Shown: positions 34,461 to 43,966, counted from the stretch's first letter. The stretch: DNA of 64,000 nucleotides from Terrisporobacter vanillatitrophus (GCF_051148895.1 NZ_CP154625.1:682001-746000), one strand, 5' to 3'. Made by a program: numbers and translations. The notes: generated by a model from the letters alone, not told the origin.

Positions 34461-34883
34461 ATGAATAATGTTTTATGCAAAGAAAATATATTTTTAGGAT
34501 TAAAACCAGTATCTAAAGAAGACGCTATAATATTAGCAGGTCAAAAACTAGTTGAAAATGGATATGTAAATGAAAATTATATAGAGGCAATGTTAGAAAG
34601 AGAAAAAATAATGACAACATATATGGGTATGGGAGTTGCAATACCTCATGGTGTAAATGAAGCAAAGAAAGAAGTTAAGCAATCTGGAATAGTTATATTA
34701 CAATTCCCAGAAGGTGTAGACTTTGATGGAGAAAAAGCATATTTAATAATCGGTATAGCAGGCGTTGGAAATGAGCATTTAGAAATATTATCTAATATTG
34801 CAGTAGTTTTAGATGATGATTTAACAGATAGATTAAAAGATTCAACAAATAAAGATGAAATAATAGAAGCGTTTGCTAACTAA
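34461..34883 (+). CDS. mtlF: PTS mannitol transporter subunit IIA, MtlF
   Basis: A 140-residue soluble phosphocarrier passing phosphate from HPr to the EIIB domain of MtlA. The active His is in MGVAIPHGVNEAK. ATG 34461 is 10 bases after TTGGGGG; a TTG at 34446 overlaps that site and is not used. Close spacing to mtlR (32 bases) and mtlD (12 bases) supports one operon. Confidence 0.96.
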   Translation: MNNVLCKENIFLGLKPVSKEDAIILAGQKLVENGYVNENYIEAMLEREKIMTTYMGMGVAIPHGVNEAKKEVKQSGIVILQFPEGVDFDGEKAYLIIGIAGVGNEHLEILSNIAVVLDDDLTDRLKDSTNKDEIIEAFAN

Positions 34884-34895
34884 GGGGGAAGAGTT

Positions 34896-36053
34896 ATGAA
34901 AAGGGCAATTCAATTTGGTGCAGGTAATATAGGAAGAGGATTTATTGGAGGTTTATTATCAAAATCAGGATACCATGTAGTATTTGCAGATGTTAATAAT
35001 GAAATACTTGATGCCATAAATAAAGATAAAACGTATAAAATTCTTATTAAAGATGTAGATTGTTCTGAAGAAGTAATAACAAATATAAGTGGTGTATCAT
35101 CATTATGTGAAAAGATAATTGAAGAAATAGAAAATGCTGAGTTAATAACTACAGCAGTTGGACCATTAGTTTTATCTAAAATAGCACCAACTATAGCTAG
35201 GGGAATAAAAGCAAGAAGAGAAAAAAATATAATTCATTTTTTAAATATAATAGCATGTGAAAATGCTATATGTGCAAGTGATATATTAAAAGAAGAAGTA
35301 TTAAAATATTTAGATGAAGAAGATAAAAAATATGTGGAGCAATATGTGGGATTCCCAAATAGCTCTGTTGACAGAATTGTACCACCATGTACAAATGAAA
35401 ATCCTTTAGATGTGACTGTTGAAAAGTTCTATGAATGGAATGTAGAAGAATTAGGTATTAAAGGAGAATTACCAAAGATAGAAGGCATGAATCTAGTTGA
35501 AAATTTAATGGCATATGTAGAACGTAAATTATTTACTTTGAATACAGGTCATGCCATAACAGCTTACTTAGGCTATTTAAATGGATATAAAACTGTAGAT
35601 GAAAGTATAGCAGATGAAAAAATACTCAAAGTGGTTAAAAATGCTATGAGAGAAAGTGGTCAAGGATTGTCTAAGAAGCACCATTTAGATTTAGATAAAC
35701 ATTATATCTATATAGATAAAATAATAAACAGATTTAAAAATCCTCATCTAAATGATGATGTGATGAGAGTAGGAAGAGAACCACTTAGAAAATTAAGTTC
35801 ACAAGATAGATTAATAAATCCTTTGTTGACAGCTAAGTCTTACAATATAGAAGTAGATAATCTAATTATAGGAGTAAGTGTAGCACTTCTTTATAATAAT
35901 GAAGGAGATCCACAAAGTGTAGAACTACAAAATTATATAGAAGAATTAGGAGTAAAAGGTACTTTAACAAAAGTGTGTGGAATAGATAATGATGAAGTAT
36001 TATGTAAAGTTGAAGAAACATACAATAGAATGTTAGCAGTAGGAGCATTATAA
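34896..36053 (+). CDS. mtlD: Mannitol-1-phosphate 5-dehydrogenase MtlD
   Basis: A 385-residue NAD-dependent enzyme that turns mannitol-1-phosphate into fructose-6-phosphate. The N-terminal Rossmann motif reads QFGAGNIGRGFIGGLL; FPNSSVDRIVPP and KLFTLNTGHAITAYLG are conserved substrate-site segments. AAGGGGGAAG precedes ATG 34896. Last gene of the mtl operon. Confidence 0.97.
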   Translation: MKRAIQFGAGNIGRGFIGGLLSKSGYHVVFADVNNEILDAINKDKTYKILIKDVDCSEEVITNISGVSSLCEKIIEEIENAELITTAVGPLVLSKIAPTIARGIKARREKNIIHFLNIIACENAICASDILKEEVLKYLDEEDKKYVEQYVGFPNSSVDRIVPPCTNENPLDVTVEKFYEWNVEELGIKGELPKIEGMNLVENLMAYVERKLFTLNTGHAITAYLGYLNGYKTVDESIADEKILKVVKNAMRESGQGLSKKHHLDLDKHYIYIDKIINRFKNPHLNDDVMRVGREPLRKLSSQDRLINPLLTAKSYNIEVDNLIIGVSVALLYNNEGDPQSVELQNYIEELGVKGTLTKVCGIDNDEVLCKVEETYNRMLAVGAL

Positions 36054-36123
36054 TTTCATTGACATATATATAAGAATATTTGGATATAGTGCCAAAATAA
36101 AATGTCAGAATATTTTGAAAAAT

Positions 36124-36168
36124 ATAAGCCGTTTAAGCTCAATTAATGATTTTAAACGGCTTATTTTA
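36124..36168 (+). terminator. Terminator of the mtl operon
   Basis: ATAAGCCGTTTAA / TTAAACGGCTTAT perfect arms, then TTTT. Confidence 0.85.
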
Positions 36169-36318
36169 GTGCAAGTTATAACTTTAACAAATATTACAGC
36201 TATAAATTTCTAATAAGCAGAAAATAATAGAATTAATCATACATATTCATTTTGATATATTTATTTTATGAAATAATTGATAAGGAACTGACACTAATAA
36301 AAAATAGGAGGTATAATT

Positions 36319-37122
36319 ATGTATTATGATTATCATATGCATTCAAGTTTTTCAGAGGATAGTAATACTCCTATGGAAGATATGATAAATAAATCAATAG
36401 AATTAGGAATAAAGGAAATATGTTTTACAGAGCATGTAGACTACAATGTAATTAAAAATAACAAAGAAACTAATTATATTTTTGATTATGATGAATTTTT
36501 TGACGCTATAGATTATTATAATTATAAGTATAAAAACAAAATTGTTATAAAAAAAGGCGTTGAGTATGGCTTTCAAAAACATATACTAGAAAAATGTACT
36601 CAAGATATTAAAAAATATGATTTTGATTTTGTAATTGGATCTATTCATGCTATTGATAAGTATGAACTTATTAATAGACATTTATATAAGGGAAAAACGC
36701 AACTAGAAGCATATAGAAAATATTATGAAACCTTATATGAAATTGTTAAAATATATAAAAACTATTGTGTACTTGGGCATTTAGATTTAGTTAAGCGATA
36801 TGGGGATATAAATAATATAATAGATGATAATGTATTTAGTTACGAAATTGATGAAATACTAAAAACAGTAATATATGATGGTAAGGGAATAGAGATTAAT
36901 ACATCTTGTTTTAGATATAAATTACCAGATTTAACTCCTTCATCATATATATTAAAAAGATATAAAGAACTTGGAGGGGAAATTATTACTACAGGTTCAG
37001 ATTCTCATAATCCAGCTCAGGTAGCTCATGAATTTAAAAGAATTTATGAAAACTTGAGAGATATGGGATATAAATATGTATGTACTTTTGATAAAATGAA
37101 GCCTAATTTTATAAACTTATAG
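36319..37122 (+). CDS. PHP-domain histidinol-phosphatase family protein
   Basis: A 267-residue metal-dependent phosphatase of the PHP class. Metal ligands are in YDYHMHSSFSEDS (N-terminus), FTEHVDY, GSIHAID, LGHLDLVKR and GSDSHNP. This is the HisK/HisJ-type histidinol-phosphatase pattern, but no other his genes are adjacent, so a role in histidine synthesis is not certain; related enzymes hydrolyse other phosphate monoesters. AGGAGG precedes ATG 36319. Confidence 0.85.
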   Translation: MYYDYHMHSSFSEDSNTPMEDMINKSIELGIKEICFTEHVDYNVIKNNKETNYIFDYDEFFDAIDYYNYKYKNKIVIKKGVEYGFQKHILEKCTQDIKKYDFDFVIGSIHAIDKYELINRHLYKGKTQLEAYRKYYETLYEIVKIYKNYCVLGHLDLVKRYGDINNIIDDNVFSYEIDEILKTVIYDGKGIEINTSCFRYKLPDLTPSSYILKRYKELGGEIITTGSDSHNPAQVAHEFKRIYENLRDMGYKYVCTFDKMKPNFINL

Positions 37123-37129
37123 ATAACAA

Positions 37130-37158
37130 AAAAAGGTGGTAAGTAATACCACCTTTTT
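37130..37158. terminator. Bidirectional terminator, PHP and YitT genes
   Basis: AAAAAGGTGGTA / TACCACCTTTTT perfect arms between convergent genes, with A/T runs for both strands. Confidence 0.85.
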
Positions 37159-37159
37159 G

Positions 37160-38026
37160 CTAATACATTTGCTTGAAACCTTCTCCAAGTGCTTCATGAA
37201 CATCTGTAATAACTACAAATGCATTAGGATCAACAGTTTTGACTATTTTTCTAAGAGTAGATACTTCTCTTTTGCCTACTACAACAAGTAAAGCATCTTT
37301 TTCTTCTTTTGTATAACCACCTTTGGCGCTTAGGATAGTTACTCCTCTATTCATTTTTTCTAATATGGCATTAGATATTTCATCTGGCGAATTTGATATA
37401 ATAGTAAAAGATTTAGCACTATAAAATCCTTGCACAACCATATCGCTTACTACAACAGCAATGTATAATCCTAGTGCAGAGTATAAACCAATCTCTATTT
37501 TTCCTGTAGCGAATATTGATGACATAACTACTATAAAATCAGCTACTCCCATTAATTTTGGGACGCTAACAGATGGAAACCATCTGTTTAATATTAAACC
37601 TATTAAATCAGTACCGCCTGTTGTTCCATTAATATTAAATATTACACCAAGTCCTAATCCTAAAATTACCCCACCAGTAAGTGTTGCTAATAAGACATCA
37701 TTAGTAATGTCAAAAGTGGCAAAATTTTCACATAAGTTTAGTGCTAAAGTAAAGAATACTATTCCTAATAACGTTTTCAAACATTCTCTCTTTGTTAAAA
37801 CCTTGTATGCTATGATGAATAATGGAACGTTGAAAATTAAGTTTACTAACCATAAAGGTATGCTAAACAGATAATTGATTATTACCGCTAACCCTGTTAA
37901 TCCTCCAGGAGCAATTGAATGAGGATCAAAGAATAATACAAAAGATAATGCCATCAAAAAACACCCTACAATCAGAAGGAATGTTTCATACAAAAACTCC
38001 TTAAAAATAATTTTTTCTTCTCCCAT
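37160..38026 (-). CDS. YitT family membrane protein (DUF161/DUF2179)
   Basis: A 288-residue protein with five hydrophobic helices in the N-terminal 200 residues (DUF161) and a soluble C-terminal DUF2179 domain (VTILSAKGGYTKEEKDALLVVV). The family is common in Firmicutes, often in several copies, with no settled function. The start is ATG at 38026 on the minus strand behind GGAGG; the open frame extends 31 codons further upstream without a ribosome binding site. Confidence 0.9.
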   Translation of the reverse strand: MGEEKIIFKEFLYETFLLIVGCFLMALSFVLFFDPHSIAPGGLTGLAVIINYLFSIPLWLVNLIFNVPLFIIAYKVLTKRECLKTLLGIVFFTLALNLCENFATFDITNDVLLATLTGGVILGLGLGVIFNINGTTGGTDLIGLILNRWFPSVSVPKLMGVADFIVVMSSIFATGKIEIGLYSALGLYIAVVVSDMVVQGFYSAKSFTIISNSPDEISNAILEKMNRGVTILSAKGGYTKEEKDALLVVVGKREVSTLRKIVKTVDPNAFVVITDVHEALGEGFKQMY

Positions 38027-38324
38027 AATAAACCTCCGTATTAATATAAGTATGACGTATTCTGATTTTGATTTTGTCACAAGTAACATTCTAATCCTTA
38101 TTTTAAAGAAAAACAACAACTTAAGCCAATAATTAAAATTTTAATAATTTATACTTTATTTATATAAAAAAAAACTAATACGGAACTATAAAACGTGCAT
38201 TTTTAGTCAATTGAAAAAAAGCAAAATAGGCATAAAATACCAGTAAAATAAAAGTTTTTTATAATGAAAATAATATCATTCTCAATTACAATATAATTAC
38301 AAACATATAAAGGGGTGTCATAAA

Positions 38325-38786
38325 ATGAGTTTTTTTAGTGGGGAATTGAGAACTTTTGATTTATGCAAAATGAATGAGGAAGTATGTAAAAAGGCTGCTG
38401 TAAAAACGTGTTACAATGGTATAAGTACATGTTTAAAGGACGAGGAAAATAATAAGCAGATTGAAGAATTATTAAAGTATAAGGGGCAACTATATTATTT
38501 CTTTGGTAGAAGAAATGAACAGTATTTATCATGTATAAATGGTGAAAACTACCTTATTGATGACGAAGTAAAAGAGAATTCACAAGGAATATATATGTCA
38601 GATGCATATATTAACCCATATGAAGATATAAATTTAGGATTTTTAATTTTATGTAATGGTCAGAATATAGAAATACATCCGGCTATAGAAGGGGAAGCTA
38701 TAAAATGCCGCAGATGTGAAATTGTAGATGATTGTGGAGATTTAAATAAAGAAATGAAAGCATTTATAAGTAAATACATATTATAA
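38325..38786 (+). CDS. Hypothetical protein with C-terminal cysteine cluster, 153 residues
   Basis: I do not recognise this protein. It has seven or more cysteines: CKMNEEVCKKAAVKTC near the N-terminus and CRRCEIVDDCG near the C-terminus, which could hold a metal or iron-sulfur cluster. No signal peptide or membrane helix. AAAGGGG precedes ATG 38325, and a hairpin follows. Single gene between a YitT gene and an aminotransferase. Confidence 0.6.
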   Translation: MSFFSGELRTFDLCKMNEEVCKKAAVKTCYNGISTCLKDEENNKQIEELLKYKGQLYYFFGRRNEQYLSCINGENYLIDDEVKENSQGIYMSDAYINPYEDINLGFLILCNGQNIEIHPAIEGEAIKCRRCEIVDDCGDLNKEMKAFISKYIL

Positions 38787-38791
38787 AAACA

Positions 38792-38826
38792 GAGGAATGT
38801 GGGTTTTACCATATTCCTTTATTTTA
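38792..38826 (+). terminator. Probable terminator of the Cys-rich gene
   Basis: AGGAATGTGG / CCATATTCCT (one G-T pair) followed by TTATTTTAT. Confidence 0.6.
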
Positions 38827-38936
38827 TGTAAAGATAAATAAAGCCATGGGCATAATATATAAAGTAACTTTGTCTAAGGATAATCATATATATAAATAAG
38901 TAAAGTATAAATTTTTCAAGAAGGGACGCTAAATTT

Positions 38937-40235
38937 ATGGATATATATAATAATTATAATAAATATAGAGATTTATTTATTGGAGTAGATAACCAAGTTC
39001 AATTGGCTAATGGAAATATGGCTATGCCTATAGGATTTGATAATGGCGCAACTACACCATCATTGAAATCATCATATAGAGAATTATGTAAAGGATTAAT
39101 AACATATGGAGCTGTAGCTAGGGGAACTGGACAGAAAAGTGAAATAACTACTCAAAAATATGAAGAGGCAAGACAAATTATACTGGATTTTTTTAATGTG
39201 GGTAGTGATTTAAGATATACTGCAGTTTTTGGAAAAACGACAACTGAGTGTATGAATTTATTAGCAAATGTGTTAATTAAAAGTAAAGATGATAAAATAA
39301 TTACCACAAGAATGGAACATCATGCAAATGATTTGCCTTGGAGATATAGTGCCACAGTAGAATATATTGATGTAGATAAAATGGGAAGAATAAGTGTAGA
39401 TAGTATAGAAGATAAATTAAAAGAAAATAATGGTACAATAAAATACGTAACTGTAACAGGAGCATCAAATGTTACTGGATATGTAAATCCCATACATGAA
39501 ATAGCTGGAATATGTCATAAATATAATGCAAAAATAATAGTAGATGGTGCTCAACTAGTTGCTCATAAAGAAATAAATATGAAGGGTAAAAAGCCAGGAG
39601 AAGAAATAGATTTTTTAGTTTTTTCAAGCCATAAAACATATTCCCCTTATGGAACGGGTGTAATAGTTGGACTTAAGGAAGACTTGTCCAATTTAACTCC
39701 ATTTTTAAAGGGAGGAGCATGTGTAAAAGTAGTTACAGATTATGATGTTATATGGGATGATTGCCCAGCTTTACATGAGGCAGGTAGTCCTAACTCATTG
39801 GGAGCTATGGCTACAGGTAGAGCATTGCAAGAATTGAAACAAATTGGTTTTAATAATATATATGAACATGAAATGATGTTGAAAGAATTTATAATAACAG
39901 AAATGAAAAAAATAGATAGAGTTATATTATACGGAGATAATGAAAATATAGATGATCGATTAGGAATTATTGTTTTTAATATAGATGGTGAAAATTATAA
40001 AACAATTGGTAAAAGATTTGCTGATGAAATGGCAATTGCCCTAAGAACTGGAAAGTTTTGTGCTCATCCATATGTTAATAGATTGATGGGAGTTAGCGAT
40101 GAAACTGCATGTAACAATGCTTATACTAATAAACCAACAAATGGAATGTTAAGAGCAAGCTTAGGACTTTATAATACTGTGGAAGAAGCAAGGGCGTTTA
40201 TAGCATATACTAAATATTTAGTATCAACTTTATAA
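38937..40235 (+). CDS. Class V aminotransferase (cysteine desulfurase-like)
   Basis: A 432-residue PLP enzyme. The PLP lysine lies in FSSHKTYSPYGTG (about residue 230), with VDGAQLVAH upstream holding the Asp that contacts PLP and MEHHANDLPW matching the NifS/Csd family. The mobile-loop Cys (GKFCAHPYV) corresponds in position to the catalytic Cys region of cysteine desulfurases. Whether it is a desulfurase, a selenocysteine lyase or another aminotransferase cannot be settled; no iscU/sufU partner is adjacent. AAGGGACG precedes ATG 38937. Single gene. Confidence 0.85.
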   Translation: MDIYNNYNKYRDLFIGVDNQVQLANGNMAMPIGFDNGATTPSLKSSYRELCKGLITYGAVARGTGQKSEITTQKYEEARQIILDFFNVGSDLRYTAVFGKTTTECMNLLANVLIKSKDDKIITTRMEHHANDLPWRYSATVEYIDVDKMGRISVDSIEDKLKENNGTIKYVTVTGASNVTGYVNPIHEIAGICHKYNAKIIVDGAQLVAHKEINMKGKKPGEEIDFLVFSSHKTYSPYGTGVIVGLKEDLSNLTPFLKGGACVKVVTDYDVIWDDCPALHEAGSPNSLGAMATGRALQELKQIGFNNIYEHEMMLKEFIITEMKKIDRVILYGDNENIDDRLGIIVFNIDGENYKTIGKRFADEMAIALRTGKFCAHPYVNRLMGVSDETACNNAYTNKPTNGMLRASLGLYNTVEEARAFIAYTKYLVSTL

Positions 40236-40249
40236 CTATTCAATTTTTA

Positions 40250-40285
40250 GAAGGATAAGTATTTAAAATGCTTATCCTTTTTTAC
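40250..40285 (+). terminator. Terminator of the class V aminotransferase gene
   Basis: AAGGATAAG / CTTATCCTT arms and T tail. Confidence 0.85.
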
Positions 40286-40331
40286 TTATTTATGTAGTTA
40301 TTTAAAGAAGATAAAATTTTTATGAAAAAAT

Positions 40332-40382
40332 AGTTGCAATCACAACTAAATATGTTATACTAGTATAGTTGCATACACAACT
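40332..40382 (+). promoter_or_regulatory. marR promoter with two direct-repeat operator dyads
   Basis: AGTTGCAATCACAACT (40332-40347) and AGTTGCATACACAACT (40367-40382) are dyads with AGTTG/CAACT arms, 35 bp apart. The first overlaps the -35 TTGCAA (40334-40339); the -10 TATACT (40356-40361) lies between them, spacing 16. The layout is that of autorepression by the downstream MarR protein. Confidence 0.8.
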
Positions 40383-40405
40383 AAATAAAGAAAGGGTAGA
40401 GTTAT

Positions 40406-40834
40406 ATGAAGAAAAATAATTGTGATAATATTGGAAAATATATTTCTCAGATATATAGAAAAGGCCGTATTTTTATTAGTAAAGGTCTTGAGGAATATAA
40501 CATAGGCCAAGGTCAATTTATGTACTTATTAGAACTTTATATAGAGGATGGTAGAAATCAAGAGGAGCTAGCTGAAATCCTTAAAATAGATAAAGGAACT
40601 ACAGCAAGAGCTCTAAAAAAACTAGAAGAGAATGGATTTGTAAGAAGAGAAAAAGACGAAAATGACAAAAGATCCAATAGGGTTTATTTAACAGAAGAAG
40701 GAAACGGAGTAAAGAATGATATATTCTTTATTTTGAATCAATGGGATGAAAAAATGAGTGAACAACTAAATAAAGAAGAAAGAGAATTAATGATAAAATT
40801 ACTTAAAAAAGTTTGCTCTAATATAAATATATAG
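40406..40834 (+). CDS. MarR family transcriptional regulator
   Basis: A 142-residue winged-helix repressor. The DNA-binding part is QEELAEILKIDKGTTARALKKLEENGFVRREKDENDKRSNRVYLT (about residues 50-95). It precedes the MATE efflux gene by 11 bases, and two dyads cover its promoter, so it most likely represses its own operon until a toxic ligand binds. AAAGGG precedes ATG 40406. Confidence 0.93.
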   Translation: MKKNNCDNIGKYISQIYRKGRIFISKGLEEYNIGQGQFMYLLELYIEDGRNQEELAEILKIDKGTTARALKKLEENGFVRREKDENDKRSNRVYLTEEGNGVKNDIFFILNQWDEKMSEQLNKEERELMIKLLKKVCSNINI

Positions 40835-40845
40835 GAGGAAAATGC

Positions 40846-42213
40846 ATGAATAAAAATCAAGTAGAATTAGGAACACAATCAGTTGGAAAATTATTATTAA
40901 AATATTCTGTACCAGCTATAATAGGAATGATGGTAAATGCACTTTACAATGTGGTAGATAGAGTATTTATAGGAAATATACCTGAAGTAGGCTCTATGGC
41001 TATAGCAGGACTTGGTGTTACTATGCCTGTACTTACAATAGCACTAGCTTTTGGGATGCTTGTTGGTATAGGTTCAGCAACTAATGTTTCTATAAAATTA
41101 GGACAAGGTAGAAAAGAAGAAGCACAAAACATAATAGGGACAGGTATGTTATTATCAGTAGTATTAGGTGTTTCACTTACTGTATTAGGACTTATATTTT
41201 CAGAACAAATACTAACATTATTTGGGGCCAGTGAGGCAACTTTATATTACGCAAAATCATATACAGATATAATTATTGTAGGAACAACATTCTCTATAAT
41301 GGCAATGTTCTTTAACAATATTATTAGAGGAGATGGAAATCCTAAATTATCAGCAATTATAATGACAGTTGGATGTGTTACAAATATAATATTAGATGCA
41401 TTATTTATTTTTAAATTTAATATGGGAATCAAAGGTGCAGCAACTGCAACAATAATATCACAAGCTATAACAGCTATGTGGGGACTTTCACATTATTTAA
41501 GAAAAAAATCTAATTTAGAATTTAAGTTATCAACTGTTAGATTAAATAAAAATGCAGCAAAATCTATTTTAGCAATAGGTATATCACCCTTTGCAATACA
41601 GCTTGCGGCAAGTTTAGTTCAAGTTATAAGTAACCAAAGTTTAAAAACTTATGGTGGAGATTTAGCAATAGGAGCTATGGCTACAATAAGTTCAATTTCC
41701 ATGATATTTTTAATGCCTTCATTTGGAATAAGTCAAGGTATGCAACCAATAGTTGGATTTAACTATGGTGCTAAAAAATATGATAGAGCAAAAAAAGCAT
41801 TACAAATATGTTTAATAGCATCTACATGTATATTTGTTATTGGTGCAATGATAATAAATATAGCACCAGAGTTTTTAGTAGGAATGTTTAACAGTGATCC
41901 AGAGCTTATGGGAATAACAATAAATGGACTTAAAAAATACACAGTAACTTTACCAATATTAAGTATGGGAATTATAGGCACAAACTATATTCAATCAATT
42001 GGTAAGGCTAAAATATCAATACTACTTAGCTTACTAAGACAATGTATATTTTTAATACCTTTAATAATGGTATTACCAAAGTTCTTAGGATTAGATGGAG
42101 TTTGGTTCTCACAACCAGTAGCAGATATTATTGCTATAGTTATAATAGCAGCAGTATTATTTAAAGAGGTAAAAAGTTACACCGAAGTAAATAAAGAAGA
42201 AGCAGTAGCTTAG
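40846..42213 (+). CDS. MATE family efflux transporter
   Basis: A 455-residue, 12-helix multidrug and toxin exporter driven by Na+ or H+. Conserved parts include VGKLLLKYSVPAIIGMMVNALYNVVDRVFIG and the second-half repeat MPSFGISQGMQPIVGFNYGAKKYDRAKKA. AGGAGG precedes ATG 40846. Second gene of the MarR-regulated operon; its substrate is presumably the MarR ligand. Confidence 0.95.
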   Translation: MNKNQVELGTQSVGKLLLKYSVPAIIGMMVNALYNVVDRVFIGNIPEVGSMAIAGLGVTMPVLTIALAFGMLVGIGSATNVSIKLGQGRKEEAQNIIGTGMLLSVVLGVSLTVLGLIFSEQILTLFGASEATLYYAKSYTDIIIVGTTFSIMAMFFNNIIRGDGNPKLSAIIMTVGCVTNIILDALFIFKFNMGIKGAATATIISQAITAMWGLSHYLRKKSNLEFKLSTVRLNKNAAKSILAIGISPFAIQLAASLVQVISNQSLKTYGGDLAIGAMATISSISMIFLMPSFGISQGMQPIVGFNYGAKKYDRAKKALQICLIASTCIFVIGAMIINIAPEFLVGMFNSDPELMGITINGLKKYTVTLPILSMGIIGTNYIQSIGKAKISILLSLLRQCIFLIPLIMVLPKFLGLDGVWFSQPVADIIAIVIIAAVLFKEVKSYTEVNKEEAVA

Positions 42214-42219
42214 ATATAC

Positions 42220-42252
42220 AAGTCAGCATTATTAACTAGTGCTGACTTTTTG
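42220..42252 (+). terminator. Terminator of the marR-MATE operon
   Basis: AGTCAGCA / TGCTGACT arms then TTTTTG. Confidence 0.85.
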
Positions 42253-42316
42253 TTTTGAATAATATTAATTTGACAATTATAATAGTAAGAGATGTTATGA
42301 AATTAAGGAGATAAAA

Positions 42317-43765
42317 ATGAATAATAAATTTGAAAAATTCAATTTAGATAAAAATATAATAAAGTCATTAAATAATTTAAATTATAAAGAACCTTCAAAA
42401 GTTCAAGATGAGGTTATTCCTAGATTATTAAAAAAAACAGACGTAATAGTAAAATCTAAAACAGGAAGTGGAAAAACAGCATCCTTTGCCATACCAATGG
42501 TAGAAAAAATTGATATAGATAATAACAAAGTACAAGGATTAATAATAGCTCCAACAAGAGAGTTAGCACTACAAATTAAAGAAGAAATACAAAATATAGG
42601 AAGAATAAAAAAAGTTAGATGTAGTGCAATTTTTGGAAAACAACCACTAAGGGAGCAAGTAACTGAGTTAAAGCAAAGGGTTCATATAGTAGTTGCTACA
42701 CCTGGAAGAATAATTGATCATATTGGCAGAGGAACTATTGATTTAAGTAATATAAAATATTTTGTAATCGATGAAGCTGATAAAATGTTACATAAAAGTT
42801 TTGTTGATGATATGGAGTCAATTTTAAGTAAACTGCCACAAAATTGTTGTAAAGGTATGTTTTCAGCAACTATTGATGAGAATATAGATTTAGTTTGTGA
42901 CAAATATATGAAAAGTCCTGAAACTATAGATGTAAAAATAGATAATATACAAGTAAAAAAACAAATAAGTGAATATTGTATAAAAGTTGAAAAAGAAAAT
43001 AAGTATGAGACTCTTAAAAATATAATTTATAGTGAATGTCCAAATTCTACAATTATTTTTCTTAATACAAGAGATAAAGTAGAAGAGATTTATCAAAACA
43101 TGAAAAAAGAAAAGTTTTTAGTAGGAAGAATTCATGGAGATATGTCTCAAGATAAAAGACTTTTTATTATTAAAGATTTTAAAGAAGGAAAATTTAATAT
43201 TTTAGTAAGTAGTGATATTACTTCTAGGGGAATTCATATTGATGATGTTTCCTTAGTAATAAATTATGAAGTACCAAGGGACAAGGAAAACTATGTTCAT
43301 AGAATTGGAAGAACAGGAAGAGTAGATAAATTAGGAAAATCTATTACCATAGTATCTTCTAAAGAAGAAAAATATTTAACTGATATTGAAGAATATACAG
43401 GAAATGAGATTGAAAAAATAAATTATATTGATAAAGATAAATCAACTGAAGGAAAAATTAAATTTAATAAACTTCAAAATGATTTATTAAAAAATAAAAA
43501 AGTAAACAAAAAAGAAAATACTAATGAAGAAATTACGAAAATATATCTTAATGTGGGGAAGAAAAAGAAAATAAGAGTTATTGATATAGTTGGAGCTTTT
43601 AGTAATATTGATGGAATAAATAATGAAGATATTGGAGTGATTGAAGTAAAAGATATCTGCTCTTATGTGGACATTTTAAATTACAAAGGGGATAAGTTTT
43701 TAAGAAATAATAAAGAAATTATAGTTAAAAAGAAAAAAGTAAAAGTTAAAAAAGATAAAAAATAA
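42317..43765 (+). CDS. dbpA: DEAD-box RNA helicase, DbpA type
   Basis: A 482-residue ATP-dependent RNA helicase. Motifs in order: Q motif near Q33, SKTGSGKTASF (I), PTRELA (Ia), TPGR (Ib), DEAD (II), SAT (III), SSDITSRGIHIDDVSLVINYE (V) and HRIGRTGR (VI). The C-terminal 75 residues (IYLNVGKKKKIRVIDIVGAF onward) match the DbpA RNA-binding domain, which targets hairpin 92 of 23S rRNA for ribosome assembly, and end in a Lys-rich tail. AAGGAG precedes ATG 42317. Confidence 0.93.
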   Translation: MNNKFEKFNLDKNIIKSLNNLNYKEPSKVQDEVIPRLLKKTDVIVKSKTGSGKTASFAIPMVEKIDIDNNKVQGLIIAPTRELALQIKEEIQNIGRIKKVRCSAIFGKQPLREQVTELKQRVHIVVATPGRIIDHIGRGTIDLSNIKYFVIDEADKMLHKSFVDDMESILSKLPQNCCKGMFSATIDENIDLVCDKYMKSPETIDVKIDNIQVKKQISEYCIKVEKENKYETLKNIIYSECPNSTIIFLNTRDKVEEIYQNMKKEKFLVGRIHGDMSQDKRLFIIKDFKEGKFNILVSSDITSRGIHIDDVSLVINYEVPRDKENYVHRIGRTGRVDKLGKSITIVSSKEEKYLTDIEEYTGNEIEKINYIDKDKSTEGKIKFNKLQNDLLKNKKVNKKENTNEEITKIYLNVGKKKKIRVIDIVGAFSNIDGINNEDIGVIEVKDICSYVDILNYKGDKFLRNNKEIIVKKKKVKVKKDKK

Positions 43766-43793
43766 TAATTTTATACAAATAATAAAAAATAAA

Positions 43794-43822
43794 TTGACTA
43801 GAAAACGTAATCCTGGTATTAT
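43794..43822 (+). promoter_or_regulatory. Promoter of the bgl operon with cre-like overlap
   Basis: TTGACT (43794-43799), 17-bp spacer, TATTAT (43817-43822). The spacer holds AGAAAACGTAATCC, a partial match to catabolite-responsive elements, so CcpA repression is possible. Confidence 0.65.
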
Positions 43823-43852
43823 TAGTTTAAATAATAACTAAAAATATTTTAA

Positions 43853-43883
43853 GGATAGTGATTGTTTAAGTACAAGCTAAACC
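43853..43883 (+). promoter_or_regulatory. Ribonucleic antiterminator (RAT) site for LicT
   Basis: GGATAGTGATTGTTTAAG then TACAAGCTAAACC has the LicT/BglG RAT pattern (GGAT-GT-A ... AAACC). Its last five bases are the 5' arm of the terminator that follows, so the two folds exclude each other. Confidence 0.85.
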
Positions 43884-43938
43884 TATTTATTACACAAATA
43901 CTAAGGAGAAATTTTGTGTGCATAAATAGGTTTTTTTT
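43879..43938 (+). terminator. LicT-controlled leader terminator
   Basis: AAACCTATTTAT (43879-43890) pairs with ATAAATAGGTTT (43922-43933) around a 31-base loop that has its own ACACAAA/TTTGTGT stem; T tail to 43938. Confidence 0.85.
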
Positions 43939-43966
43939 ATGAAAAATTTAGGAAGGGGTAACTGTA

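Noticed and set aside
38262..38285. Possible Fur box upstream of the Cys-rich gene (AATGA...TCATT)
   Set aside because: Its arms are 8 bases apart and it matches the 7-1-7 Fur consensus poorly, unlike the clear boxes at 51570 and 51611.
43800..43813. Confident cre site in the bgl promoter
   Set aside because: Only about two-thirds of the fixed consensus bases match, so it is mentioned as cre-like within the promoter entry and not called separately.
43906..43935. Ribosome site AAGGAG followed by GTG in the LicT leader
   Set aside because: It falls in the loop of the leader terminator and the frame is very short; the region is explained by the antitermination fold.
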